DNA of 7,263 nucleotides from the NCBI GenBank assembly GCA_900313875.1, contig OMSY01000079.1, forward strand, positions 1-7,263. The letters are read 5' to 3'. Origin of the DNA: an uncultured Actinomycetes bacterium (GTDB lineage: Bacteria; Actinomycetota; Coriobacteriia; Coriobacteriales; RUG844). The notes beneath the pieces are model-generated. The model was not told the DNA's origin and did not search any database. It was given only the letters and a program-made list of their open reading frames with translations. Positions 1-7,263 of this stretch are shown here, one piece after another. Each line of letters begins with the position of its first letter. Within the stretch, counting starts at the first letter, position 1. The translations under genes and the position numbers were made by a program.

Positions 1-9
1 CGCTGACGC

Positions 10-57
10 TTGGTTATACAATGTGACATGACTTATACCCTCGCTCTTCAGGAGGAG
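10..57 (+). promoter_or_regulatory. ftsH leader: strong SD and weak candidate promoter
   Basis: AGGAGGAG at 50-57 is a near-perfect Shine-Dalgarno sequence 8 bases before the GTG at 66, and it decides the ftsH start. Upstream, TTGGTT (10-15) and TATACC (34-39) are 18 bases apart and could be a weak sigma-70-type -35/-10 pair (3/6 and 4/6 matches). The window starts too close to tell whether ftsH has its own promoter or is read from an upstream gene. The SD is well supported; the promoter is a guess. Confidence 0.5.
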
Positions 58-65
58 TTGCATTA

Positions 66-2186
<2,121 letters not shown>

Positions 2187-2201
2187 CATACAGTGACGTA
2201 G

Positions 2202-2241
2202 ACGCCGGGAGGGCGGGACGGATGTCCCGCCCTCCCGGCGT
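2202..2241 (+). terminator. Perfect 18-bp hairpin terminator after ftsH
   Basis: The left arm 2202-2219 and right arm 2224-2241 are exact reverse complements (18 bp, almost all G/C) around a GGAT loop (2220-2223). The hairpin starts 15 bases after the ftsH stop codon. There is no real U tract after it (the next bases are TGCGG), so it is not a textbook E. coli-type terminator. Its position and strength still make termination or 3'-end protection of the ftsH mRNA the most likely role. The stem is symmetrical, so it could act on either strand, but no minus-strand gene needs it. Confidence 0.85.
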
Positions 2242-2281
2242 TGCGGCCGGTGTGGGACGGGGTCGACGGCAAAGGGTGGAC

Positions 2282-2372
2282 GGCGCCCCGCTCCCCGCGA
2301 TGGCAGACCCCTGCTCCGGTGGTGGCATGTTGCCCCCGGGGAAGGGCGCCGCCGCCGGGAGCGCAGGTTTTT
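2282..2372 (+). promoter_or_regulatory. Candidate structured RNA / attenuator-like element
   Basis: GGCGCCC (2282-2288) can pair with GGGCGCC (2344-2350), and CGCTCCC (2289-2295) can pair with GGGAGCG (2357-2363). The two pairings are alternatives or parts of a larger fold. Small hairpins lie inside: GCAG/CTGC (2303-2306 with 2311-2314), GGCA/TGCC (2324-2327 with 2331-2334), and a CCCCGGGG palindrome (2334-2341). A T5 run (2368-2372) begins 5 bases after the outer stem, as in an attenuator. G/C-rich sequence folds easily by chance and I recognise no known riboswitch family, so this is only a candidate. Confidence 0.25.
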
Positions 2373-2414
2373 CCTTGACTTCCGCCGAGGGTTGATGAGT
2401 TCGCTACCTGCAGG

Positions 2415-2441
2415 TCTCATATCGTGTTCGGATATGAGACG
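2415..2441. repeat. Perfect 10-bp inverted repeat upstream of cpaB
   Basis: GTCTCATATC (2415-2424) and GATATGAGAC (2432-2441) are exact reverse complements separated by a 7-base spacer, GTGTTCG. The arms are A/T-rich compared with the G/C-rich surroundings, which makes chance less likely and fits a dimeric regulator's operator. It could instead form a hairpin in the tad leader RNA. It is centred about 126 bases before the cpaB start codon. No regulator gene lies in the window. Confidence 0.6.
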
Positions 2442-2477
2442 GTCAGCGTTGCGGTGTCGTCAGGTCAGATGAAAAGA

Positions 2478-2552
2478 CCCGCTCCCTATCATGTCTCCTT
2501 GCTCGATGGTTCCCGGGGCCTGTGCTTCCCGGGCGATGGAGAGGGGAGCGGG
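2478..2552 (+). promoter_or_regulatory. cpaB SD region with complementary anti-SD segment
   Basis: The cpaB SD is GGAGAGGGGAG (2538-2548), 5 bases before the ATG at 2554. CCCGCTCCC (2478-2486) is perfectly complementary over 9 bases to GGGAGCGGG (2544-2552), which covers half the SD and the bases up to the start codon. Inside the loop a second hairpin is possible between CCCGGG at 2512-2517 and CCCGGG at 2528-2533, with a 10-base loop. If the mRNA begins upstream of 2478, this fold would hide the start site and lower cpaB translation. The complementarity is visible; regulation is inferred. Confidence 0.4.
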
Positions 2553-2553
2553 G

Positions 2554-3255
2554 ATGACCGCACGCAAACGACTCATCATCAGCATCGCCTGTGCGGTCCT
2601 GGCGGCGCTTGCGATGCTCGCGTATGCATCGTCCGTGCGCGCGTCCGAGAAGGCCGCACGTGACGACGCCCTCGCCCGTTATGGTGGCGAGCAGGTGGAG
2701 GTCTATGTCGCAGCACACGACCTTGCGGCGGGGGAGACGATCGATGCATCCGATGTCAAGCGCATGCCATGGCTCGTCGACCTGCTTCCCGCCGATTGCA
2801 TCCCCTCGAACGAGGATATCGCAGGGAGCGTCGTCGGTTCGACGATTCTTGCGAACGAGCCAGTGTCACGTCAGCGCCTCGGAAGTGCAGGTACCGATGT
2901 GTCGGTACCGCCGGGGCTCTGTGCCGTCTCCGTCCCCATGCAGGACGTACAGGCGGTCGGTGGCGCCGTGCGCTCCGGGAGTCTCGTCAACCTGTACGCG
3001 GACACCGGTTCCGGCGTAGGGCTCCTGGGCGAGAACCTCCTTGTCCTTGCGACCAACGGTGGGGCGATGGGCGCATCGGGTTCCCGTTCCGCGCTCTCCT
3101 GGGTCACCCTTGCCGTCACGCCCGATTCCGTGCAGGAGCTTCTTGCGGCGTCCCAGTCGGGGACCTTGTTCCTCACCTTGCCGGACAACCAGTCCCCCAA
3201 TGCACCCCAGCCATCCCAGGGAGCCGCCTCCACGGGGGAGGGGAGTGCCGGCTAG
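2554..3255 (+). CDS. cpaB: Flp/Tad pilus assembly protein CpaB (RcpC-like, SAF domain)
   Basis: Accessory protein of the Tad/Flp pilus machine, anchored in the cytoplasmic membrane with its main domains outside. In diderm bacteria CpaB/RcpC works with the outer-membrane secretin; its job where there is no secretin is less clear. The 233 residues show a short basic N-terminus (MTARKR), one TM or uncleaved signal anchor (about 7-27), a SAF domain (about 46-109) with the typical 'AAHDLAAGETIDASDV' pattern, an RcpC/CpaB region (about 117-210), and a low-complexity Ser/Gly/Pro/Gln tail (about 211-233). Cysteines C82 and C123 lie outside the membrane and could form a disulfide. The ATG at 2554 is chosen because a purine-rich SD sits 5 bases upstream and the protein then begins just before the TM segment. 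In-frame ATGs at 2491 and 2536 lack an SD and would add a non-membrane extension. It is the first gene of the pilus cluster. The family call rests on SAF pattern and synteny; the sequence is otherwise divergent. Confidence 0.85.
   Translation: MTARKRLIISIACAVLAALAMLAYASSVRASEKAARDDALARYGGEQVEVYVAAHDLAAGETIDASDVKRMPWLVDLLPADCIPSNEDIAGSVVGSTILANEPVSRQRLGSAGTDVSVPPGLCAVSVPMQDVQAVGGAVRSGSLVNLYADTGSGVGLLGENLLVLATNGGAMGASGSRSALSWVTLAVTPDSVQELLAASQSGTLFLTLPDNQSPNAPQPSQGAASTGEGSAG
2890..2909. repeat. 8-bp inverted repeat with tetraloop inside cpaB
   Basis: GGTACCGA (2890-2897) and TCGGTACC (2902-2909) are exact reverse complements around TGTG. It encodes residues 113-119, the linker between the SAF and RcpC regions. 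It could form an intragenic mRNA hairpin or be a chance product of Gly-Thr and Val-Pro codons. No function can be assigned. Confidence 0.4.
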
Positions 3256-3308
3256 GCGCGGGTGCGGGCTGACGTACGTGCCGATGCCGGTGGATTGCGG
3301 AGAAGCGT

Positions 3309-3374
3309 GCAGCTGTGGTGGACGGACATCAGCGAGCTGCCGGGTGCATGGGGCCATGCGTGGCCTGAAAGGAG
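3309..3374 (+). promoter_or_regulatory. cpaB-cpaE spacer: small hairpins and cpaE SD
   Basis: The 129-base gap between cpaB and cpaE is the only sizeable gap in the pilus cluster. It contains GCAGCT/AGCTGC (3309-3314 with 3335-3340). Two mutually exclusive 5-bp hairpins follow: GCATG/CATGC (3346-3350 with 3355-3359) and GGCCA/TGGCC (3352-3356 with 3361-3365). The SD AAAGGAG (3368-3374) comes directly after, 10 bases before the chosen ATG at 3385. No promoter is evident. The SD is credible; whether the small stems matter is unknown. Confidence 0.4.
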
Positions 3375-3384
3375 CTGAGATGCG

Positions 3385-4755
3385 ATGCGGATAGAGACGG
3401 TCGTCTGCGGAAGCCGGAGGTTCGCCGACATGGTGACCCTGCACCATCCGGGCGGGTCGGAGCCGACGTGTTTCGAGAAGGGTGCTGCATGCAGGGATTA
3501 CCTGAAAGCCCTTCGGCTGGATGCGATGGTGCTGGTTGGTCCGGATGTCGAGGACGTGTCATCGATCAACCTCGTGGCCGCGTTGTGCCTTGATGCGCAT
3601 CAGGGTGGCCACATGCGCCAGGTCGTGCTGTTCACAGAGGGGCCGGTGACCGGCTCGCTTGCGAGCCGAGCGCACGCGGCGGGCGCGGCCGAGGTGGTCG
3701 CGTTGCCCCGTGGAGGGGTTGTCGGCCAGTGTGATGTGCCGGCGATGGTCACCGATGAGAGGGTCGAGGACTATCTCGAGGAGCCGGGGGTGGCGAGTAG
3801 GATGATGACCCCGATGGTGTCGGCATCCCCTATGGCCGCCGGTGGTCGGCAGGTCTCGGGACCGGCTGCGCTACGGGGGCAGGCTGATGCACGGAATGCC
3901 CTGCTGGAGCAGGAGCAGCACCAGCAGGAAGCCGGCCATCCCGGCTTCGTCATCGTCCTGGCGAGCGGGAGCGGTGGCGTCGGCAAGACGACGCTTGCGG
4001 TCCTGACGGCACTCTCCCTCGCCGATCGCGGCTTGCACTGTGCGCTCATGGATGGCGACCTGCAGTTCGGCGTCATCTCCTATCTGCTGGGGCTTACCGG
4101 GTTTCATACCCTCGATGAATGCGTCATCTCGGTCGGGGAGGGCCAGATGACGCCTTCAGCCCTTGCGCCGTTCGCATCGAGCATCCAGGGTGGGGTCGAT
4201 TTCTATGCCAGCCCCCGCAAGCCCGAACTCGGGGATATCGTGACGCCCCGTGTCGAGCACCTGATCGGTGCGCTGTGCGACTCCCATGATGTCGTGGTGG
4301 TCGATACCGGCTCCTTCTGGGGCGACGCCCTGGTGTCCATCATGCGGATGAGCGACCTTTGCCTGCTGGTTTGCAACCAGCATATCGCTTCGGTGCAGTC
4401 CTGTTCCCGTGTTCTCGAGCTCATCGGGCGGCTCGGTGTGCCGCGGGTACGCGCCTGCTGCGTCCTGAACCGTTTCGACACGCGTATCCCTGTCCTCCCC
4501 AACGATGTCCAGCCCTTGCTTCGGGGTCTTCCGGTGCATGCGCTTGCCGACGGGGGCCGCGAGGTCGAGGAGCTCATGGGTGTCGGCTGTCCCGAGGAGC
4601 TCTTCGCCCTGCGGAACAGCCTCGCTGTCGGCCTCGAGGAGGTGTTGGGGCAGGTGCTCGAACCGTTCGGCCTGCTCGATGGCGAGGTCGGGCAACGGCG
4701 GCTCATCCCCGAGGCGAAACGCATCAGTGGGCTTGAACAGGTGAGGGGGCGCTGA
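3385..4755 (+). CDS. cpaE: Pilus assembly ATPase CpaE/TadZ (receiver-like + MinD-like)
   Basis: ParA/MinD-superfamily protein of Tad pilus systems, thought to locate the pilus machine in the cell, often at a pole. The 456 residues divide into an N-terminal receiver-like domain (about 1-120), a flexible Ala/Gly/Pro/Gln-rich linker (about 132-187) and an ATPase domain (about 188-440). In the receiver-like part the position expected for a phospho-acceptor Asp reads 'AMVLVGPD', so phosphorylation is doubtful. The ATPase has a P-loop GSGGVGKTT (195-203, catalytic K201), switch-type motif LMDGDLQFG (221-229) matching the 'DxDLQFG' signature of CpaE, and Walker B-like 'DVVVVDTG' (302-309). The signature lysine of MinD-type deviant Walker A motifs (KGGxGKT) is replaced by S196. 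The start is ATG at 3385 with SD AAAGGAG. A second ATG at 3380 is out of frame and stops after MRCG, overlapping this start. The stop codon overlaps the cpaF start codon by one base, so the two are coupled. Confidence 0.88.
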   Translation: MRIETVVCGSRRFADMVTLHHPGGSEPTCFEKGAACRDYLKALRLDAMVLVGPDVEDVSSINLVAALCLDAHQGGHMRQVVLFTEGPVTGSLASRAHAAGAAEVVALPRGGVVGQCDVPAMVTDERVEDYLEEPGVASRMMTPMVSASPMAAGGRQVSGPAALRGQADARNALLEQEQHQQEAGHPGFVIVLASGSGGVGKTTLAVLTALSLADRGLHCALMDGDLQFGVISYLLGLTGFHTLDECVISVGEGQMTPSALAPFASSIQGGVDFYASPRKPELGDIVTPRVEHLIGALCDSHDVVVVDTGSFWGDALVSIMRMSDLCLLVCNQHIASVQSCSRVLELIGRLGVPRVRACCVLNRFDTRIPVLPNDVQPLLRGLPVHALADGGREVEELMGVGCPEELFALRNSLAVGLEEVLGQVLEPFGLLDGEVGQRRLIPEAKRISGLEQVRGR

Positions 4756-6056
4756 TGTCACTCCTGAGCCAGGTTTCCGCGCCTGCATCCGTGGAAGGAG
4801 ACTACCGTGGCCTTGTCACGGGGTTGCGTGACGCGTTGTACGCATACCTTTCCAGCGAGACCATCGCGCATCTCAGCCGCAACGACCTACCTCGGGCGCG
4901 ACGTGAGATTTCCGCCGCGCTCGAGATGCTGCTCCGTTCGCCCGCCTTCTCCTATGTGGCACCGAACCTCGCGGAACGTGCGACACGGGACGTGCTCGAC
5001 ATGATCTTGGGACTCGGGCCGATCGAAGGGCTTCTCTCCGATCCCGAGGTCACGGAGATCATGGTCAATTCGGCTGACTCCATCTTCTTCGAGCGCCGCG
5101 GCCGGATCGAGAAAAGCGATGCGAGCTTCTTCGATGACGAGCAGATACGTGTCGTGATCGACCGCATCGTCTCCCCGTTGGGCAGGCGCGTGGACGAGCA
5201 ATCGCCGATGGTGAGTGCCCGTCTGCCGCAAGGTCACCGTGTGAACGTCATCATCCCGCCGCTTGCATTGGATGGTCCGGTGCTCACCATCCGCAAGTTC
5301 CGCGAGAAGGTCTTCACCTTGGCTGAGCTCGTCTCGCTCCGTTCGCTTGATGAACATGCTGCAACCCTGCTCTCCTGGGCGGTCAGGATGCGCAAGAGCA
5401 TCGCCGTCTCAGGGGGTACCGGTGGCGGCAAGACGACGCTCCTCAACGCGCTTTCATGCGAAGTCGACCCCTCCGAGCGCATCATCACCATCGAGGATGC
5501 AGCCGAGCTCCGCTTCCTCCATCATCCGCATCTCGTGCGGCTCGAGGCGCGTGCCGCCAATGCCGAGGGCAGGGGCGAGGTCACCATTCGCGACCTCGTC
5601 ATCAATGCGCTGCGTATGCGACCCGACCGCATCATCGTCGGCGAGTGCCGCGGAGGCGAGGCGTTGGACATGCTCCAGGCCATGAACACCGGCCATGAGG
5701 GTTCGATGACCACCTTGCATGCGGGGTCTGCGCACGAGGCGGTTGCCCGTCTCGTGATGATGTCCCGTTATGCGATGGACCTGCCGGTGCAGATCATCGA
5801 GCAGCAGATCGCCTCTGCCATCGACCTGGTCGTACAGCAGGACAGGAACCGTGATGGGAGCCGTCGCGTCACCTCGATCACCTCCTGTGGCTGGGGGGAT
5901 GGCGGGCTGCAGCTCGAGCCGGTTCTCTGGTGGGATCGCCAACAGGGATGCTATCTCCATGGCGCATCACCTGACTGGTTGGAGGAGTTGCCCTCTTGTG
6001 GCGTGGCCACGCGGGAGGAGGTGCAACGATGGAAGGATGGCGTGCGGTTCTTGTGA
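4755..6056 (+). CDS. cpaF: Tad/Flp pilus secretion ATPase CpaF/TadA
   Basis: Cytoplasmic hexameric type II/IV secretion ATPase (PilT/VirB11 superfamily) that powers Tad pilus assembly. The 433 residues carry an N-terminal helical domain and the conserved '[19 protein letters not shown]' region (86-105), Walker [10 protein letters not shown] (220-228, K226), an Asp-box 'ITIEDAAEL' (244-252, E247/D248), Walker B 'IIVGECRG' (293-300, E297) and a His-box '[11 protein letters not shown]' (313-323, H314 and H322). Length is normal for CpaF and all catalytic motifs are intact, so the enzyme should be active. The start is ATG at 4755 in TGATG, overlapping the cpaE stop by one base; TGAGGGGG (4742-4749) is the SD. 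Its last 28 bases overlap the start of tadB. The C-terminal stretch after about 378 (Trp- and Cys-containing, '[17 protein letters not shown]') resembles the usual CpaF C-terminal end, where a partner-contact role is possible. This is the most certain pilus gene in the window. Confidence 0.96.
   Translation: MSLLSQVSAPASVEGDYRGLVTGLRDALYAYLSSETIAHLSRNDLPRARREISAALEMLLRSPAFSYVAPNLAERATRDVLDMILGLGPIEGLLSDPEVTEIMVNSADSIFFERRGRIEKSDASFFDDEQIRVVIDRIVSPLGRRVDEQSPMVSARLPQGHRVNVIIPPLALDGPVLTIRKFREKVFTLAELVSLRSLDEHAATLLSWAVRMRKSIAVSGGTGGGKTTLLNALSCEVDPSERIITIEDAAELRFLHHPHLVRLEARAANAEGRGEVTIRDLVINALRMRPDRIIVGECRGGEALDMLQAMNTGHEGSMTTLHAGSAHEAVARLVMMSRYAMDLPVQIIEQQIASAIDLVVQQDRNRDGSRRVTSITSCGWGDGGLQLEPVLWWDRQQGCYLHGASPDWLEELPSCGVATREEVQRWKDGVRFL
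6013..6021 (+). promoter_or_regulatory. SD of tadB inside cpaF
   Basis: GGGAGGAGG (6013-6021) is a strong SD within the cpaF coding sequence, 7 bases before ATG at 6029. It fixes the tadB start and argues against the upstream in-frame TTG at 5996, which has no SD and would add 11 residues before the membrane segment. Confidence 0.8.
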
Positions 6057-7033
6057 TCATGGCACTCCTGGGGAGTGCGCTTGGTGCGGGGATGCTCGCT
6101 CCTCTCGTGCTCGATGTGCTCATGGATTCCCGGCGCCGTGCACGCATGCGGATGCGGTTGGTGGGAGAGGATGGCATCTGGCGTCCTTCGTCGCCTGTTC
6201 TGCGCATGCTCGTGCGCGTGCAGGCATGTATGCCCGTGGCCCCGTCCGGTATGTTCGGCAGGGTGTCGGGTCGCCTGGTACGGTTGCGGCCATGCAGGTC
6301 GTTCCTCGACGGCTTGCATCGGGCTGGCTGCATGTCCGAGGATTCGAGGTTGCTGTTTGCGGGTATGGTGCTCTCGGGGTGTCCCATCCTCGTCATCTTG
6401 CCGCTCACCCGCAACCTCGGGTTCGCCTTCGGGACCGCCTTGCTCGTCCCGGTCATCATCTGGCTCTCTGCGATGCATGAGCACGAGCGCAGGGGTGAGT
6501 GCATGCGCGAGCAGCTTCCCGCTGCGCTCTCCTCGATAGAGGTCTCGCTCGGTGCGGGGAAGTCGCTTGCGCAGGCACTTGCCTATGCGGCGCAGAGGTG
6601 TCCCGCACCTCTTGCCAACGAGATCCAGCAGACGGTGTATGACATCGAGGCGGGGCGCAGCCTGGCCGAGGCCATGGACCTGTTCGAACAGCGTACGAGG
6701 ATCCGGGAGCTCGCCTTCGTCACCACCGCCCTCTCGGTGCAGCAGCGCAGCGGCGGGTCGCTCAGGGGGATTCTCCAGTCCGCTTCGCAGTCGGTGAGGG
6801 ATTCTCTCGACCTCAAGCGCACGTTGAAGGTCCAGACTGCCCAGAACAGGCTCTCCACCCGCATCGTCATGGGGATGCCGCTTGTCCTGCTCGGGGCGCT
6901 CATGCTCATCTCGCCCAGCTATCTCATGACCTTCTTCAGGAGCACGGCGGGCATCGTGATGTTCTGCCTTGCGGTCACACTCGATGTCGCGGGATTCCTT
7001 GTCATCCGCAAGCTGCTCAAGGTGGAGGTGTAG
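6029..7033 (+). CDS. tadB: Tad pilus inner-membrane platform protein TadB
   Basis: Integral membrane platform protein of the T2SSF (GspF/PilC-like) family; TadB and TadC together form the base on which CpaF acts. The 334 residues show TM1 about 5-30, a cytoplasmic basic stretch (RRRARMRMR, 35-43), TM2 about 107-125, TM3 about 131-149, a T2SSF cytoplasmic domain about 163-275 ('LPAALSSIEVSLGAGKSLAQAL', then 'SGGSLRGILQSAS', about 241-253), and two C-terminal TMs about 278-297 and 303-325. This layout and length are usual for TadB. The start at 6029 gives a 28-base overlap with cpaF, which implies translational coupling. It is followed with no gap by the next gene, as expected for tadC. The TadB rather than TadC label rests on position after cpaF and on the longer N-terminal part. 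Confidence 0.9.
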   Translation: MEGWRAVLVIMALLGSALGAGMLAPLVLDVLMDSRRRARMRMRLVGEDGIWRPSSPVLRMLVRVQACMPVAPSGMFGRVSGRLVRLRPCRSFLDGLHRAGCMSEDSRLLFAGMVLSGCPILVILPLTRNLGFAFGTALLVPVIIWLSAMHEHERRGECMREQLPAALSSIEVSLGAGKSLAQALAYAAQRCPAPLANEIQQTVYDIEAGRSLAEAMDLFEQRTRIRELAFVTTALSVQQRSGGSLRGILQSASQSVRDSLDLKRTLKVQTAQNRLSTRIVMGMPLVLLGALMLISPSYLMTFFRSTAGIVMFCLAVTLDVAGFLVIRKLLKVEV

Positions 7034-7263
7034 ATGATGGATGTCGCATGGATGCTCATCGCATCCCTGTTCATGGGCCTTGCGTTCTTCAATGGCGTGT
7101 TGCTCGCACTACGGTACCGCGCTTCGCGCAGGCAGATGCGGGATCTGAGAGGACGCATCACCGGCGAAGGCGCACAGCTGGCGCATGCGCTCGAACCGTA
7201 TCAACGGGGGCTCCCTGCAAGGATCCTTCTGGAGCTTGCGCATGCGGTCGCCATGGACCGGAC
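7034..7263 (+). CDS. tadC: Tad pilus platform protein TadC, 5' part (cut by window end)
   Basis: The reading frame begins with ATG-ATG right after the tadB stop and stays open for 76 codons to the window end. GGAGG (7024-7028), inside the end of tadB, is the SD: 5 bases to the first ATG, 8 to the second at 7037, so either could be used. The peptide has one N-terminal TM (about residues 4-26, 'VAWMLIASLFMGLAFFNGVLLAL'-like, ending in RYRASRRQMR) followed by a charged cytoplasmic stretch and a helix rich in Ala/Leu. That matches the N-terminal part of a second T2SSF platform protein. The diagnostic T2SSF domain lies beyond the window, so TadC is inferred mainly from gene order cpaF-tadB-tadC. 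Confidence 0.75.
   Translation, partial: MMDVAWMLIASLFMGLAFFNGVLLALRYRASRRQMRDLRGRITGEGAQLAHALEPYQRGLPARILLELAHAVAMDR

Larger units (their letters stand above)
2242..2553 (+). promoter_or_regulatory. Non-coding region upstream of the tad operon
   Basis: I see no gene in these 312 bases: frames across them lack SDs and recognisable protein sequence. The region should hold the promoter of the pilus operon, because a strong hairpin closes ftsH just before it. Candidate elements are TTGACT at 2375-2380 (a good -35, but no convincing -10 at 16-18 bases) and TATCAT at 2487-2492 (a good -10, with a poor -35). It also has a T5 run at 2368-2372, a perfect 10-bp inverted repeat (2415-2441), and repeated GGGAGCG/CGCTCCC segments at 2289, 2357, 2480 and 2544. 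The exact promoter cannot be fixed from sequence alone. Confidence 0.55.

Noticed and set aside
2491..2553. Longer cpaB with ATG at 2491 or 2536
   Set aside because: No SD before either ATG, and the extra residues would precede the basic N-terminus and TM anchor; ATG at 2554 has a good SD.
2242..2553. Known riboswitch (for example cyclic di-GMP) or tRNA in the cpaB leader
   Set aside because: I looked for familiar conserved cores and cloverleaf arms and found none; only generic G/C-rich stems are visible.
2424..2663. Plus-strand frame of 79 codons upstream of and overlapping cpaB
   Set aside because: No SD, no recognisable protein, and it overlaps the cpaB TM segment in another frame.
3284..3394. 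A 36-codon cysteine-rich frame (5 Cys) between cpaB and cpaE
   Set aside because: No SD upstream, it overlaps the cpaE start, and it is the tail of a longer frame shadowing cpaB; not enough to call a gene.
4156..4788. 210-codon minus-strand frame opposite cpaE
   Set aside because: Antisense shadow of the conserved ATPase domain, with no SD or recognisable motif.
5996..6028. Upstream TTG start for tadB
   Set aside because: No SD; the ATG at 6029 has GGGAGGAGG 7 bases upstream and begins right at the first TM segment.
5770..6480. 236-codon plus-strand frame spanning the end of cpaF and start of tadB
   Set aside because: It covers two well-supported genes in another frame, and its Arg/Ser/Cys/His-rich composition is typical of a shadow.

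Overview
The window is GC-rich with strong G/C preference at third codon positions, densely packed, and every supportable gene is on the + strand. The FtsH sequence, the codon usage and a Tad/Flp pilus locus with no outer-membrane secretin gene among the genes seen suggest a Gram-positive actinobacterium. A Coriobacteriia member (Collinsella/Olsenella/Atopobium-like) is my best guess, from general resemblance only; no marker gene here settles it.

Layout: (1) 1-65, a short leader with a strong Shine-Dalgarno (SD) sequence. (2) 66-2186, ftsH, a complete membrane AAA+ zinc metalloprotease with an unusual coiled-coil plus proline-rich C-terminal tail. (3) 2187-2553, a 367-base non-coding region. 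It begins with a perfect 18-bp terminator-type hairpin and then carries several inverted repeats, including two segments complementary to the SD of the next gene. (4) 2554-7263, a Tad/Flp type IVc pilus assembly operon: cpaB (SAF/RcpC protein), cpaE/tadZ (receiver-like plus MinD-like ATPase), cpaF/tadA (secretion ATPase), tadB (inner-membrane platform) and the start of tadC (second platform gene, cut by the window end).

The pilus genes act together. CpaF hydrolyses ATP to drive pilin polymerisation through the TadB/TadC membrane platform, TadZ/CpaE is thought to position the machine, and CpaB is a membrane-anchored accessory protein outside the cytoplasm. From cpaE to tadC the genes overlap or abut (1-base overlap, 28-base overlap, 0-base gap), so they are very likely co-transcribed and translationally coupled. 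Prepilin, prepilin peptidase and minor pilin (TadE/F-like) genes are not in the window and would be expected downstream or elsewhere.

The genes belong to known families. The less ordinary signals are the structured region before cpaB, a Walker A loop in TadZ lacking the usual signature lysine, and the FtsH tail. I did not find a clearly new system.
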